Position numbers and translations under genes: made by a program. 48,050 nt of DNA. It comes from Actinomycetes bacterium. Lineage in GTDB: Bacteria; Actinomycetota; Actinomycetes; Actinomycetales; Dermatophilaceae. Where the stretch lies: the NCBI GenBank assembly GCA_029778715.1, contig JAKOPT010000095.1, positions 1 to 48,050 on the forward strand, read 5' to 3'. The stretch's first letter is position 1. Each line of letters begins with the position of its first letter. Positions 1 to 9,604 of this stretch are shown here, one piece after another. The notes beneath the pieces are model-generated. The model had not been told where the DNA came from and did not search any database. It saw only the letters and a program-made list of their open reading frames with translations.

Positions 1-12
1 ACGCCTGACCCG

Positions 13-891
13 GTGGCGAGCCCGACCACGCCCGACCCGGTGGCGCCGGACCCGATGCCCGCGTCGACCCGCCGAAACCTGCTCGTCGAAACCGCGCTCG
101 TGTTGGGGGTGTCCCTGGGCGCTTCCGCGATCTGGTCGCTGCTGCGTCTCATCGACCTGCTCACCCGCCAGGTCGCCCTCAACGCTCAAACGACGACGAT
201 GAACCCCTCGGTCACGCCCGACCGCCCGTGGCTCGACCTGGCCAACCAACTCGTCGGCATCGGTCTCGGGGTCGTCCCAGCGCTGCTCGCCCTGCACTTG
301 CTCACCACCTACCCCGCGATTCGAGGTAAAAACGCCGAGGAATCCGCGCGCTATTACCTCGAATCAGCCGAAGGCGAGCCGAGAGCGGACGGCAAGCGGT
401 CGGCATACCGGCTCATCGGGTTCGACCTGAGGCGACCGGCCCGCGACCTCCTCACCGGCCTGGCGCTCGCGGCGCTCGTCGGGTTGCCCGGCCTGGGCCT
501 CTATCTCGGGGCTCGCCACCTCGGGTTCAACACGACGATCGCCGCTGCCAACCTCACCGCGGCCTGGTGGACCGTGCCCGTCCTCGTCCTCGCCGCCGCC
601 CAGAACGCGGTGCTCGAAGAGGTCGTCATGATCGGCTACCTCTTCCGCCGCTGGGCGCAGGCGGGGTGGCGACCGTGGGCCGTCATCGGGGTGAGCGCCG
701 TCATCCGGGGCGGGTATCACCTCTATCAGGGGTTCGGCGGGTTCGTCGGCAACGCGGTCATGGGGGTCCTGTTTGGGTGGATCTACACCCGCACCCGCCG
801 AGTCATGCCGCTCGTCGTCGCCCACACGGTGCTCGACGTCGTCGCGTTCGTCGGCTACACCCTTGCCAAGGGCCACCTGACCTGGCTCTAG
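13..891 (+). CDS. CPBP family intramembrane metalloprotease (CAAX protease-like)
   Basis: Integral membrane protein of about 292 aa with several hydrophobic helices. The three motifs of the CPBP (Abi/CAAX) family are present: a Glu-Glu pair followed by Arg in LEEVVMIGYLFRR (about residue 201), a His in GGYHLYQG (about 240), and AHTVLD near the C-terminus. Family members are glutamate-type intramembrane proteases; the actinobacterial substrates are mostly unknown. The N-terminus is proline-rich with repeats of TPDPVA. The reading frame is open to base 1, so the start may lie upstream of the window. GTG at 13 and ATG at 55 are both usable, and 55 sits closer to the first membrane helix. The gene converges on the lipoprotein gene at 908. 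Confidence 0.85.
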   Translation: MASPTTPDPVAPDPMPASTRRNLLVETALVLGVSLGASAIWSLLRLIDLLTRQVALNAQTTTMNPSVTPDRPWLDLANQLVGIGLGVVPALLALHLLTTYPAIRGKNAEESARYYLESAEGEPRADGKRSAYRLIGFDLRRPARDLLTGLALAALVGLPGLGLYLGARHLGFNTTIAAANLTAAWWTVPVLVLAAAQNAVLEEVVMIGYLFRRWAQAGWRPWAVIGVSAVIRGGYHLYQGFGGFVGNAVMGVLFGWIYTRTRRVMPLVVAHTVLDVVAFVGYTLAKGHLTWL

Positions 892-907
892 AGCGAGCCG
901 ACTCGGG

Positions 908-2086
908 CTACTTCGCGGCGAGGGGATACATCTCAAACGGCCCCCACACCGGCGCACCGACAGCGTGGAAATGGTCGCTGTATGCCGCCTGCTCGGTCAG
1001 ACAGTCCGGCACCGACACCTCGGGGCCGGCCGTCGCGGCCACCGGCGTCACCCCCAGGCCCGGGGTGGCGACCATGGCCCGGGCCTGCATCGGCCAAGAC
1101 GCGATCGGTTGGTCCGCCGCAGTCGGTGCGGTTTGCAGCCGAAGCACGGCATACCGGCCGTTGCCGTAATCCTTGACGAACTGCGCCACCCGCAGCCCCT
1201 GGCGGGGCCAGCACCCGGCATACTGCAACGACCATCCCTGGGCGCGGGCCACGTCCACCCAGTGCGGCAGCCCGACCTGGGGCGCCGCCGCGGCCGGTTC
1301 GTCGATGGCAGTCCGGCGGAACCCATCGGTCTGGGACTCGCTCGCGGGGTTGATGCGCAAACCCAAGTCCTTGACCACCGGATCGGCGGCCAGCCGCTGG
1401 GCGGCCTGCTGCTCGCTGGCCTGGTCGAAGTCCAGGGCCCAGGTGAGGTTGCCCAGCGGCACCCCAGGCCGGGCCTGGTCGTTGAGCACCCCCCGTAGCG
1501 GGTCCGAAGGGGTGGTGGACTTGGTCGGGGGAGCGCTATTCGCCAGACACGATCGCTCGAGACTCATCGGCGGTGGCACAGCCCAATCGAGGTCGAAGTG
1601 CGAGGGCACCACCACCTGGACGCCCACCCAATACGGTGCGGCCTGCCCCGGTGTCGGCGACACCACGATCGAGCCCTGAGCCGTGGTGCGCCCGCCGCTG
1701 CCCTTGACCACGAGCGCAACGACGGCCTCCGCTTTGTCGCCCGGCGAGAACTGCGCGGCGCACGTCACCTGGGACAGCACCCACCCGGTCGCAAGAGCGG
1801 CGCTCACCTCCGCCTCAATGGCCGCCTTGGGCGTGAGCGGCGTGGGATAACCACGGGAGGCGACATCGCGATGCACAGTGACCCCGACCGCCGGCTCGGG
1901 TGCCTTGGCATCGGCCGCCGCGGCCCACGGGTCGATCCACACCGCACGCGCCAGTTCGACATCGGCGATCGTGGGGAGCGGCGCCTTCTTGGCGCCGGCT
2001 AGGCACCCCGACAGGGCGAGCACAACCGCTGTCCCCAGGGCGAGGGCGCGGCGAAGGCTGGCCCCGTCCCAGATCTGATTGGTCAT
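908..2086 (-). CDS. putative secreted lipoprotein of unknown function
   Basis: About 392 aa from the ATG at 2086. It begins with a short basic stretch, a hydrophobic segment and a lipobox (LALSGC, Cys near residue 28), so it should be exported and lipid-anchored. The rest is rich in Ala, Pro and Val, with scattered Cys and Trp and no motif I recognise. In-frame upstream starts exist (ATG 2128, GTG 2137), but they would put the lipobox Cys unusually deep (about residue 45), so I prefer 2086. It ends tail-to-tail with the CPBP gene and lies downstream of the CDGSH gene on the same strand, with about 70 bp between. It is probably conserved only in close relatives. Confidence 0.7.
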   Translation of the reverse strand: MTNQIWDGASLRRALALGTAVVLALSGCLAGAKKAPLPTIADVELARAVWIDPWAAAADAKAPEPAVGVTVHRDVASRGYPTPLTPKAAIEAEVSAALATGWVLSQVTCAAQFSPGDKAEAVVALVVKGSGGRTTAQGSIVVSPTPGQAAPYWVGVQVVVPSHFDLDWAVPPPMSLERSCLANSAPPTKSTTPSDPLRGVLNDQARPGVPLGNLTWALDFDQASEQQAAQRLAADPVVKDLGLRINPASESQTDGFRRTAIDEPAAAAPQVGLPHWVDVARAQGWSLQYAGCWPRQGLRVAQFVKDYGNGRYAVLRLQTAPTAADQPIASWPMQARAMVATPGLGVTPVAATAGPEVSVPDCLTEQAAYSDHFHAVGAPVWGPFEMYPLAAK

Positions 2087-2158
2087 CACGACCCGTATCA
2101 GCCGGGTGACGCCGCGCGCTCCGACCATCGACCTCACCGCCTCGCTGGTCGCTGTCCG

Positions 2159-2836
2159 TTAGCCGTCGCGGAAGCCGCTGGCCGCGTGCGACCCATCGCA
2201 GAACGGCTTGTTCTTGCTCGCGCCGCACCGGCATAGGGTCATCCGGTTGCGGGCCTCGTATGCCGTGCCGTCGGGGCCGGCACCCGCCACCTGCGCCCCA
2301 CCAGTGACGAGGTAGGGGCCGTCGTCGACGACGAGGACCTGAGTCGGCAGGTCGGGTTCGTCGTCGTCGGCCTGGGTGTCCGCGGCGCGGGTGAGGGCGC
2401 CGGAGGGGCAGTGGTCGATCATGCCCTTCATCGTCTCGAGCACCTCGGGGTCGGTGGACTGGACCATCTTCCACACGTGGGTGTCGGGGAGCATGCAGAA
2501 GCCGGCGTGTTCGCAGAGGAGGCGTGCGTCGCGGACGACGACCCCGTCGCCTTCCATGACGCGCGCCTTTTCGCGGTATGCCGTGGTGTCCGCGGTTTCG
2601 GTGCCGTCGAAGCCGCTGCGCTTGTGGGTGCCGTCACAGAAGGGCTTGATCGCGGATTGGCCGCAGCGGCACAGGAAGTAGGTGCCGTCGGGATCGGCCT
2701 GGTCGGCGGTGTCGATGGCCGGGTAGGTCACCCAGTCCTGGTCGTGGCCCTGTTGTCCCAGTTCCATGCGGGCCCGGGCCAGGGGCAGTCCGCTCACGCG
2801 GTAGGGGCCGTGGGGGCGTACCTCGATATCGGCCAT
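2159..2836 (-). CDS. double CDGSH iron-sulfur protein with central Fer4_19-type domain
   Basis: 225 aa. There are two CDGSH (mitoNEET-type) [2Fe-2S] motifs with the 3Cys-1His ligand pattern: C56, C58, C67, H71 and C202, C204, C213, H217. Between them is a segment with CEHAGFC and HCPSGAL, typical of the divergent 4Fe-4S mono-cluster domain (Fer4_19) often fused to CDGSH proteins. The role is probably redox or iron-sulfur handling, with no defined substrate. A TAGCGT -10 hexamer lies 6 nt before the ATG and no Shine-Dalgarno sequence is seen, so a leaderless mRNA is likely. It lies downstream of the sdh operon, separated by a strong hairpin at 3002-3050, so it is probably transcribed on its own. 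Confidence 0.88.
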   Translation of the reverse strand: MADIEVRPHGPYRVSGLPLARARMELGQQGHDQDWVTYPAIDTADQADPDGTYFLCRCGQSAIKPFCDGTHKRSGFDGTETADTTAYREKARVMEGDGVVVRDARLLCEHAGFCMLPDTHVWKMVQSTDPEVLETMKGMIDHCPSGALTRAADTQADDDEPDLPTQVLVVDDGPYLVTGGAQVAGAGPDGTAYEARNRMTLCRCGASKNKPFCDGSHAASGFRDG

Positions 2837-2842
2837 GGAGTC

Positions 2843-2848
2843 ACGCTA
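2843..2848 (-). promoter_or_regulatory. -10 box of the CDGSH gene (leaderless)
   Basis: TAGCGT on the minus strand, 6 nt before the ATG at 2836. With usual -10 to start-site spacing, transcription would begin at or next to the start codon. Confidence 0.55.
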
Positions 2849-2869
2849 CCCGGTCGAAGCGTGGGGCTG

Positions 2870-3000
2870 GGGTGGCTTCGGCTGGCTGGACTGGACTGGA
2901 CTGGAATCGGCGGGACTTGGCTGGGCGGGCAACCGGGCTTGGCTGGGCGCGACTGGGCCCGACTGGGTGGGCAGGACCGGGCTGGGCTGGGCTGGACATG
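2870..3000. repeat. low-complexity CTGGA/CTGGG tract
   Basis: The plus strand is a run of degenerate 5-mers of the type CTGGA, CTGGG and CGGGC. It includes four consecutive CTGGA-like units near 2886-2905 and many GG or GGG runs. It lies in the gap between the sdhB terminator hairpin and the CDGSH promoter and codes for nothing convincing. Confidence 0.6.
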
Positions 3001-3067
3001 GAAAAGGTACGGTTCGCACCCCGACATTCGGGGTGCGAACCGTACCTTTTTCGGTTCAGGCGGGAAA
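3001..3067 (-). repeat. REP-like hairpin copy A; terminator of the sdh operon
   Basis: On the minus strand it starts TTTCCCGCCTGAACC and runs into a perfect hairpin of 23-bp arms with a 3-base loop (3002-3050). It lies 25 bp beyond the sdhB stop, where a terminator is expected. The left half and the hairpin core (TTCGCACCCC) match five other copies in this window (21.7, 27.9, 28.5, 31.0 and 47.2 kb). Confidence 0.8.
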
Positions 3068-3091
3068 GGTGTGACCGGTGGGACCGGTGCG

Positions 3092-3850
3092 TCAGCCGCC
3101 GTGGTGGGTCATCGCGTAGCGAAGATCCTTGTTGAGGGTGGAGATGACATCCTGTGGGATGCCCTTGGGGCAGGCCACCGTGCAGGCACCGGTGTTGGTG
3201 CAGCCACCGAAGCCCTCCGCGTCATGCTGGGCGACCATCTTGACCACGCGCATCCACCGCTCGGGCTGGCCCTGGGGCAACTCGCCGAGGTGGGTGATCT
3301 TGGCGCCCATGAAGAGCATGCCGGCCGCGTTGGGGCAGGCCGCCACACACGCGCCGCACCCGATGCACTCGGCCGCCTGGAAGGCCCGGTCGGCCTTGGG
3401 CTTGGGCACCGGGGCCGCGTTCGCCTCGGGCGCCGAGCCGGTGTTGACCGAGATGAAGCCGCCGGCCTGGATGATCCGGTCGAAGGCGCTGCGGTTGACG
3501 ACCAGGTCCTTGATGACCGGGAACGCGTCGGCCCGCCACGGCTCGATCGTGATGGTCTCGCCATTCTTGAAGGAGCGCATGTGGAGCTGACAGGTCGTGG
3601 TCTTCTCGGGACCGTGGGCGTCACCGGAAATCATCAGGCCGCACATGCCGCAGATGCCTTCACGGCAGTCGGAGTCGAACGCGATCGGCTCCTCGCCCTT
3701 GGCGTTGAGTTGCTCATTGAGGACGTCGAGCATCTCGAGGAAACTCATGTCGGGGCTGATGTCGGACACCTCGTAGGTCTTGAGGTGGCCGCGATCGGAG
3801 GGCCCATCCTGGCGCCAGATGCGCAGGGTCAGGTTCATGCCGCCGCTCAT
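3092..3850 (-). CDS. sdhB: succinate dehydrogenase/fumarate reductase iron-sulfur subunit
   Basis: 252 aa. It carries electrons from the FAD of SdhA to the membrane quinone site. All three cluster motifs are visible: the [2Fe-2S] site [10 protein letters not shown] with a following Cys (about residues 62-87), the [4Fe-4S] site [12 protein letters not shown] (about 158-169), and the [3Fe-4S] site [14 protein letters not shown] near 217-230. The length matches the short type-B subunits. Its ATG overlaps the sdhA stop by one base (TAATG), so translation is coupled. It is the last gene of sdhCAB, with the REP-like hairpin at 3002-3050 as terminator. Confidence 0.97.
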   Translation of the reverse strand: MSGGMNLTLRIWRQDGPSDRGHLKTYEVSDISPDMSFLEMLDVLNEQLNAKGEEPIAFDSDCREGICGMCGLMISGDAHGPEKTTTCQLHMRSFKNGETITIEPWRADAFPVIKDLVVNRSAFDRIIQAGGFISVNTGSAPEANAAPVPKPKADRAFQAAECIGCGACVAACPNAAGMLFMGAKITHLGELPQGQPERWMRVVKMVAQHDAEGFGGCTNTGACTVACPKGIPQDVISTLNKDLRYAMTHHGG

Positions 3851-5847
3851 TACTTGTAGCTCCGTTGCTTGAGTTCGATGGCTTCGTAGACCAGGTCCTC
3901 CTTGTGGAGCACCGGGGCGCCCATGGAGTCACCGGGCTGGTTGGGATCGGGTGTGCCAGCCCCGAACTCCCAGGCCGCGACGTAGAGGAACTGGTCGTCA
4001 TGACGCAGCGCCTCGCCGTCCTCGGTCTGGCTTTCGGCGCGGAAGTGACCACCGCAGGACTCGGCCCGGTGCAGGGCGTCGATGCACATGAGTTCGCCGA
4101 GTTCGAGGAAGTCGGCGACCCGGCCGGCCTTCTCGAGGCTCTGGTTGAGGGTGTCGGCGCTGCCGAGGACCTTGACGTTGCGCCAGAACTCGGCGCGCAG
4201 CCCGCGAATGAGGTCGATGGCCTTGAGGAGCCCGGTCTCGGTGCGCTCCATCCCGCAGTACTCCCACATGATGTGGCCGAGTTCCTTGTGGAAGGAGTCG
4301 ACGCTGCGTTGACCATTCACGGCCAGCAACCGTGCCGTGCGTTCCTCGACGGACGCCCGGGCCGCCATGACCGACGGGGCGTGCGCGTCGATCTTGGGGA
4401 ACGGACCCTTGGCGAGGTAGTCGCGGATCGTGTTGGGCAACACGAAGTAGCCGTCGGCCAGACCCTGCATGAGGGCGCTGGCGCCGAGCCGGTTGGCGCC
4501 GTGGTCGGAGAAGTTGGCTTCGCCGGTGACGAACAACCCGGGGATGCTCGACTGCAGGTCGTAGTCGACCCAGAGGCCACCCATCGTGTAGTGCACGGCC
4601 GGGTAGATGCGCATCGGCACCTCGTAGGGGTTCTCCCCCGTGATCCGGGCGTACATGTCGAAGAGGTTGCCGTACTTGGCTTCGACCGCGGCCTTGCCGA
4701 GGCGTTCGATGGCCTCGGAGAAGTCGAGGTAGACCCCACGACGGAAGTCGCCGACCATCGGGCCCACGCCGCGACCCTCGTCGCAGACGTTCTTGGCCTG
4801 GCGGGAGGCGATGTCACGGGGCACGAGGTTGCCGAATGCCGGGTAAATCCGCTCCAGGTAGTAGTCGCGGTCGGCCTCGGGGATCTGGCGCGGGTCCTTG
4901 TCGCAGTCCTCGCGGCGCTTGGGCACCCAGATGCGCCCGTCGTTGCGCAGCGACTCCGACATCAGGGTCAACTTCGACTGGTGGTCGCCGGAGACCGGGA
5001 TGCACGTCGGGTGAATCTGCGTGTAGCACGGGTTGCCGAAGTAGGCACCCTTGCGGTGCGCACGCCAACTCGCCGTGACGTTGGAGCCCATGGCGTTGGT
5101 GGAGAGGAAGAACACGTTGCCGTAGCCACCGGAGGCCAGCACCACCGCGTCGGCGAGGTGGGTCTCGATCTCGCCGGTGACCAGGTCACGGGCGACGATG
5201 CCACGAGCGCGGCCGTCCTCGATGATGAGTTCGAGCATCTCGTGACGCACGAACTGCTCCACTGTGCCCGCCGACACCTGGCGCTCGAGAGCCTGGTAGG
5301 CCCCGATGAGCAACTGCTGACCAGTCTGGCCGCGGGCGTAGAAGGTCCGGGAGACCTGCACCCCACCGAAGGACCGGTTGTCCAGGAGGCCGCCGTACTC
5401 GCGGGCGAAGGGCACGCCCTGGGCGACGCACTGGTCGATGATGTTGGCGCTGACCTCGGCGAGCCGGTAGACGTTGGTCTCGCGGGCGCGGTAGTCACCG
5501 CCCTTGACCGTGTCGTAGAAGAGCCGGTAGGTCGAGTCGCCGTCTTCCTTGTAGTTCTTGGCGGCGTTGATGCCACCCTGCGCAGCGATCGAGTGCGCCC
5601 GGCGCGGGGAGTCCTGGTAGCAGAAGGACTTGACGTGGTAGCCGGCTTCGCCGAGCGTGGCCGCCGCGGCGCCACCGGCGAGGCCGGTGCCGACGATGAT
5701 GACGGAGAGCTTGCGGCGGTTGGCCGGGTTGACCAGGGACGCCTCGAACTTGCGCTTGGTCCACTTCTTGTCGATCGGACCCGCCGGGGCCTTGGTGTCG
5801 ACGACCGGTGCGCCCTCGGCATACATGCCGTGAATGAGTTCAGTCAT
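3850..5847 (-). CDS. sdhA: succinate dehydrogenase/fumarate reductase flavoprotein subunit
   Basis: 665 aa. It oxidises succinate to fumarate in the TCA cycle. The FAD-binding dinucleotide fold is [15 protein letters not shown] (residues 52-66). H85 in [11 protein letters not shown] is the expected site of covalent FAD attachment. The substrate region contains QIHPT and the FAD-binding C-terminal region has [18 protein letters not shown]. The length and the partner genes fit the type-B (Bacillus/Wolinella-like) enzyme common in Actinobacteria. It starts 9 nt after the sdhC stop with a GAGG ribosome site, and its stop overlaps the sdhB start. Confidence 0.97.
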   Translation of the reverse strand: MTELIHGMYAEGAPVVDTKAPAGPIDKKWTKRKFEASLVNPANRRKLSVIIVGTGLAGGAAAATLGEAGYHVKSFCYQDSPRRAHSIAAQGGINAAKNYKEDGDSTYRLFYDTVKGGDYRARETNVYRLAEVSANIIDQCVAQGVPFAREYGGLLDNRSFGGVQVSRTFYARGQTGQQLLIGAYQALERQVSAGTVEQFVRHEMLELIIEDGRARGIVARDLVTGEIETHLADAVVLASGGYGNVFFLSTNAMGSNVTASWRAHRKGAYFGNPCYTQIHPTCIPVSGDHQSKLTLMSESLRNDGRIWVPKRREDCDKDPRQIPEADRDYYLERIYPAFGNLVPRDIASRQAKNVCDEGRGVGPMVGDFRRGVYLDFSEAIERLGKAAVEAKYGNLFDMYARITGENPYEVPMRIYPAVHYTMGGLWVDYDLQSSIPGLFVTGEANFSDHGANRLGASALMQGLADGYFVLPNTIRDYLAKGPFPKIDAHAPSVMAARASVEERTARLLAVNGQRSVDSFHKELGHIMWEYCGMERTETGLLKAIDLIRGLRAEFWRNVKVLGSADTLNQSLEKAGRVADFLELGELMCIDALHRAESCGGHFRAESQTEDGEALRHDDQFLYVAAWEFGAGTPDPNQPGDSMGAPVLHKEDLVYEAIELKQRSYK

Positions 5848-5856
5848 GTCAGTGCC

Positions 5857-6558
5857 TCACTTCACCAGGCCGAAGAGGATGGACAGCGGCGGGATCGCGA
5901 ACCCGATCGTCACCAGCCCGGCCACCAGGTGACCGATCGCCTTGGCGCGCCGGTACCCAGCCGCAGTCTGGGTCCACCCAAGGGTCTGCTGGGCGCTGAA
6001 CACGCCATGCGAGAGGTGCAACCCAAGAGCGGCGAGCGCGAGCACGTAGAAAATCACCATCCACCACAACTGGAACGAGGCCACGACCATCGCGTAGGGC
6101 GAGGAGTGGATCGTGTCCGAGGCGACGCCGCTGTTGACGGCCGGCTTGACGATGGTGAAGTGGATGAGGTGCCAGGTGAGGAAGAGGAGCAGGAAGACCC
6201 CGCCCCACCGCATCGTCTTCGACGACGACGCCGTCTTCAGGGCGGCGTACTTGGTGCGACGCGCGCTGCCGGCCCGGCTCCACAGGGTGAACGCGGAGTA
6301 CGCGTGCCCGATGAGGGAGAGGACGAGCAGCACGCGGATGATCCACAGCAGCCCTTCGTAGGGAAGCATCGGCTCCCCGAAGGTGCGCAAGTGGTGCGCG
6401 TAACCGTCGAATGCCTCCGGTCCCGCAAGGACCTTGAGGTTGCCGTACATATGGAGGAGCACGTAGAAGACGAAGAAGAGCCCAGTCACGGCCATCAGCA
6501 ACTTGAGCGCAATCGTCGTCCCACGAGCCCGAACTGGGGTGAGAGTCGTAGTGGCCAC
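5857..6558 (-). CDS. sdhC: succinate dehydrogenase cytochrome b subunit (type B)
   Basis: 233 aa with five predicted membrane helices, as in single-subunit type-B anchors (SdhC/FrdC) that carry two hemes and need no SdhD. Conserved-looking His residues lie in the helices: LLHMYGN, LIGHAYSA, TWHLIHF, LHLSHG and IGHLVAG. The start is GTG at 6558. A TAGTTT -10 hexamer lies 6 nt upstream, which suggests leaderless initiation of the sdhCAB mRNA at this codon. It is the first gene of the operon. Confidence 0.93.
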   Translation of the reverse strand: MATTTLTPVRARGTTIALKLLMAVTGLFFVFYVLLHMYGNLKVLAGPEAFDGYAHHLRTFGEPMLPYEGLLWIIRVLLVLSLIGHAYSAFTLWSRAGSARRTKYAALKTASSSKTMRWGGVFLLLFLTWHLIHFTIVKPAVNSGVASDTIHSSPYAMVVASFQLWWMVIFYVLALAALGLHLSHGVFSAQQTLGWTQTAAGYRRAKAIGHLVAGLVTIGFAIPPLSILFGLVK

Positions 6559-6564
6559 GAGACG

Positions 6565-6570
6565 AAACTA
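6565..6570 (-). promoter_or_regulatory. -10 box of the sdhCAB operon
   Basis: TAGTTT on the minus strand, 6 nt before the GTG start of sdhC. No ribosome binding site lies between them, so the operon mRNA is probably leaderless. Confidence 0.5.
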
Positions 6571-6645
6571 CCCCTCAGCGGGCCTTTCGGACCGGGAAGG
6601 TGACCCTAACCATGTCCTCCCCAACGTTTCCCGACGCGACCCTCG

Positions 6646-7500
6646 TCACCGGGCCGCGATCACCGCGTCGTAGAGGGCTTTCTTCGACAGTCCGGTGGTC
6701 GCGGCGACGTCGGCGCAGACGACTTTGAGCCGTTCCCCCGCGGCCACTCGATCCCGTATGCCGTCCAGTTGGCGCGCGACATCGCTCGCCTCGTCCCTCG
6801 CCACCGGCGGGGCTCCGGCGACCACGAGGGTGATCTCGCCCTTGACCCCATCCCCAGCCCAGTCGGCGAGTTCGGCGAGGGACCCGCGCCGGACCTCCTC
6901 GTAGGTCTTGGTGAGCTCACGGCATACGGCAGCGGGACGCTCGGGACCGAAAGCGGTGGCAAGCGCGGTCAAGGTGGCGGCGATCCGGTGCGGGGCCTCG
7001 AAAAAGACGAGGGTGCGGGGTTCGGCGGCGAGGGCAGCGGCGGCCCGGGCTCGTTCGCCGGCCTTGCGCGGCAGGAAACCCTCGAAGCAGAACCGGTCGA
7101 CGGGCAGCCCCGACACGGCCAAGGCCATGAGGACGGCCGACGGCCCCGGGATGCTGGTCACCCGGATGCCGGCGGCGACCGCAGCGGCGACGAGACGATA
7201 CCCGGGGTCGGACACGGACGGCATACCGGCATCGGTGACGACCACGACCCGGGAACCGGCGCGGAGGCGGGCCACGAGGTCGGCGGCGCGGGCGGCTTCG
7301 TTGTGCTCGTGGAAACTGACGATCTCGCCCGTGAGTTCGACGCCGAGGGCCGCACCCAGCCGACGCAATCGGCGGGTGTCTTCGGCGGCGACGACACTGG
7401 CGGCGGCGAGTTCGGCGGCGAGGCGCGGGGAGGCGTCGCCCGGGTTCCCGATGGGGGTCGCAGCGAGAACGAGGACCCCGGGTTCGGGCGAACTGGCCAT
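6646..7500 (-). CDS. rsmI: 16S rRNA (cytidine(1402)-2'-O)-methyltransferase
   Basis: 284 aa. It uses SAM to methylate the 2'-OH of C1402 in the ribosomal P site. It has the tetrapyrrole-methylase-like fold with TPIGNPGD near the N-terminus, [10 protein letters not shown], the signature GMPSVSDPG, and IPGPSA. The C-terminal [10 protein letters not shown] segment is the small RsmI HTH-like tail. The frame stays open far upstream, but those codons overlap the divergent pmt gene, and the family begins a few residues before [10 protein letters not shown], so the ATG at 7500 is the start. The rsmI/pmt divergent pair is conserved in Actinobacteria (Rv1003 and Rv1002c in M. tuberculosis). Confidence 0.94.
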   Translation of the reverse strand: MASSPEPGVLVLAATPIGNPGDASPRLAAELAAASVVAAEDTRRLRRLGAALGVELTGEIVSFHEHNEAARAADLVARLRAGSRVVVVTDAGMPSVSDPGYRLVAAAVAAGIRVTSIPGPSAVLMALAVSGLPVDRFCFEGFLPRKAGERARAAAALAAEPRTLVFFEAPHRIAATLTALATAFGPERPAAVCRELTKTYEEVRRGSLAELADWAGDGVKGEITLVVAGAPPVARDEASDVARQLDGIRDRVAAGERLKVVCADVAATTGLSKKALYDAVIAAR

Positions 7501-7529
7501 GTCGGGGAGTCTGCCACGGCCTGGCGCCC

Positions 7530-7535
7530 TACGAT
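7530..7535 (+). promoter_or_regulatory. -10 box of pmt (leaderless)
   Basis: TACGAT, 7 nt before the GTG at 7543. This spacing supports GTG 7543 over the ATG at 7534, which lies inside the hexamer. Confidence 0.5.
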
Positions 7536-7542
7536 GGCCCGC

Positions 7543-9204
7543 GTGAGCACCGGAGCAGGCGTCGAGGCAGCCCCCGAGGTGGACTCCGTCGAGGGCCGCG
7601 ACCACGCCCCGCAGGACCCCCCACACCCGACCCGCGAGGACCTGGTGCGCGCCCGCCTCCTCGGCGACCGTCCGGCGCTGTCTCCGGTCGGGCGCAGGTG
7701 GGGCTGGATCGGGCCGAGCCTGATCGCACTCCTCGGCGGGTTGCTGCGCTTCTGGCACCTCGAACGCCCCGGCAAACTCGTTTTCGACGAGACGTATTAC
7801 GTCAAGGAGGGCTGGTCCCTCATCCAGTACGGAACCGAGATGCAGACCCGGGCCAGCCTGGGCCAACCGGACCCGCTGTGGAACACCGGCACGACCGACA
7901 TCTTCAACCCCTCCGCCGGCTCCATGGTCGTGCACCCGCCCGTCGGCAAGTGGCTCATCGGCCTCGGCGAATGGCTGTTCGGCCCGGCCAATGCCTTCGG
8001 GTGGCGATTCTCGGTGGCCCTCATCGGGACCGCCTCGATCCTGCTCCTCGGCCGGATCGCGCTGCGGCTGTTTGGATCGGTGACGTTGGCGTGCATCACG
8101 GCGCTGCTCGTCGCTTTCGAGGGGCTGCACTTCGTCATGTCGCGCACCGGGCTGCTCGACATCATGGTGATGTTCTGGGCGCTGGCTGCGTTCGGGGCGC
8201 TCCTCATCGACCGGGACCGCTCGCGGGCCCGGTTGGCGCGGGCGGTGGGGGCCCTCCCCGAGGGTGTGTCACCGCGGGTCGGGCCGTGGCTGGGATGGCG
8301 GCCCTGGCGGTGGGTGGCCGGGGTGTCCCTAGCGTTGTGTACGTCGACGAAGTGGTCGGGCCTGTTCTTCCTCGCCGTGTTTGGGCTGCTCACGGTGGCC
8401 TGGGATATCGGGGCGCGCCGGGCCGCCGGAGTCCGTTGGTGGGCGCCCAGCGGGGTGGTTGTCGACGGTCCGTATGCCGCGGTCCAACTCGTCGTCGTCA
8501 CCGCGGTGGTCTATCCCCTCACCTGGATCGGGTGGTTCATTTCCGACAATGGCTACCTGCGCCGGTGGGCCGCCCAACATCCGGGCGAGGGGGTGACGTG
8601 GTTGCCCGAGCCGCTGCGCTCGTTCGTCAAGTACCAGTACGACATGTGGTCGTTCAGTGCGCACCTCACGACCCCGCACTCCTATGCCTCGAAGCCGTGG
8701 AGTTGGATGCTCCAGGTGCGGCCGACGTCGTTCTTCTACGAGGGGCCGACCCGGGGCCAGGCCGGGTGCACGGTCGACCAGTGTTCCCAGGCGGTCCACT
8801 CGCTCGGCACCGTGAGTTTCTGGTGGGCCGGGCTCGTCGCCATCGTCCTGGTCGCCGGGTATGCCGTGCGCCGCCGAGACTGGCGCGCCGCCGCGATCGT
8901 CGCCGGGGTCGTCGCCGGCTACGTCCCCTGGTTCGCCTGGCCCGATCGCACCATGTTCGCCTTCTACTCGGTGGCCTTTGAACCCTATGTGGCACTTGCG
9001 TTGGCGCTGTTCATCGGCCTGATCCTGCGCCCGGCGCTGACGCGGACCTGCCCCCCCGGGGAGCGAGCGCTGCGCGTCGGTGCGGTCGCGGCATACCTGC
9101 TCCTTGGGGTGGCCTTGTTTGCCTTCTTCTACCCGATCTACGTGGCCGAGGTGATTCCCTACGCCAGTTGGTACCTGCGCATGTGGTTCCCCGGCTGGAT
9201 CTGA
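7543..9204 (+). CDS. pmt: dolichyl/polyprenyl-phosphate-mannose--protein mannosyltransferase
   Basis: About 553 aa, GT39 family. It transfers mannose from polyprenyl-phosphomannose to Ser/Thr of proteins as they cross the membrane. After a hydrophilic N-terminus and the first helix comes [12 protein letters not shown], with the Asp-Glu pair (about D82-E83) that family members need. [18 protein letters not shown] and about ten membrane helices follow, ending in the typical aromatic tail. The GTG at 7543 is chosen because a TACGAT -10 box lies 7 nt upstream; the longer open frame to 6769 overlaps rsmI and is not used. Divergent from rsmI. Confidence 0.93.
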   Translation: MSTGAGVEAAPEVDSVEGRDHAPQDPPHPTREDLVRARLLGDRPALSPVGRRWGWIGPSLIALLGGLLRFWHLERPGKLVFDETYYVKEGWSLIQYGTEMQTRASLGQPDPLWNTGTTDIFNPSAGSMVVHPPVGKWLIGLGEWLFGPANAFGWRFSVALIGTASILLLGRIALRLFGSVTLACITALLVAFEGLHFVMSRTGLLDIMVMFWALAAFGALLIDRDRSRARLARAVGALPEGVSPRVGPWLGWRPWRWVAGVSLALCTSTKWSGLFFLAVFGLLTVAWDIGARRAAGVRWWAPSGVVVDGPYAAVQLVVVTAVVYPLTWIGWFISDNGYLRRWAAQHPGEGVTWLPEPLRSFVKYQYDMWSFSAHLTTPHSYASKPWSWMLQVRPTSFFYEGPTRGQAGCTVDQCSQAVHSLGTVSFWWAGLVAIVLVAGYAVRRRDWRAAAIVAGVVAGYVPWFAWPDRTMFAFYSVAFEPYVALALALFIGLILRPALTRTCPPGERALRVGAVAAYLLLGVALFAFFYPIYVAEVIPYASWYLRMWFPGWI

Positions 9205-9273
9205 GCGGGGGCCACGCGCCACACATGCACCACCAGCCCCATCCACCTCGCCCATCACACAGGTGACGCGCCC

Positions 9274-9524
9274 GCCCCGCCACCGCAGCGACCTACCGTG
9301 CAATAGGCAGGGTGATCACCCCACTTCTGGCAGGGCAGCCCGCACGAGAAACGTCCAGGCCCCGCCGCTGCAGCGGCCTACCGTGCAGTACGCAGGGTGA
9401 TCACCCCACTTCTGGCAGGGCAGCCCGCACGAGAAACGTCCAGGCCCCGCCGCTGCAGCGGCCTACCATGCAGTACGCGGGGTGATCACCCCACTTCTGG
9501 CAGGGCAGCCCGCACGAGAAACAC
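9274..9524 (+). repeat. 85-bp tandem repeat with GGGTGATCACCC core
   Basis: Units start at 9311, 9396 and 9481, an exact 85-bp period. The first two are nearly identical, the third decays after about 43 bp, and a partial copy precedes the first at about 9274. Each unit holds the palindrome GGTGATCACC followed by CCACTTCTGGCAG. The same core appears as the centre of the perfect 48-bp palindrome after serC (39402-39449). The array fills most of the 400-bp gap between pmt and the helicase gene and could also act as pmt's transcription end. Nothing else is visible in the gap apart from the helicase promoter. Confidence 0.85.
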
Positions 9525-9592
9525 CCAAGCGCCACCACCACAGCGACCGCCTGCCCGAAGAGGGCTCCGGAGTGGTTGTCGGTCCAGCGGCA

Positions 9593-9598
9593 TAGGTT
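9593..9598 (+). promoter_or_regulatory. -10 box of the nuclease-helicase gene (leaderless)
   Basis: TAGGTT, 6 nt before the GTG start at 9605, with no ribosome binding site between. Confidence 0.5.
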
Positions 9599-9604
9599 GA
9601 CGGG

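Noticed and set aside
3865..6603. 912-aa plus-strand open frame opposite sdhA and sdhC
   Set aside because: Shadow of the high-GC third-position bias of sdhA; low-complexity His/Val/Gly/Asp-rich translation with no domain.
7501..8130. N-terminal extension of the rsmI reading frame to 8130
   Set aside because: It is antisense to the start of pmt and lacks similarity to RsmI, which begins near the ATG at 7500.
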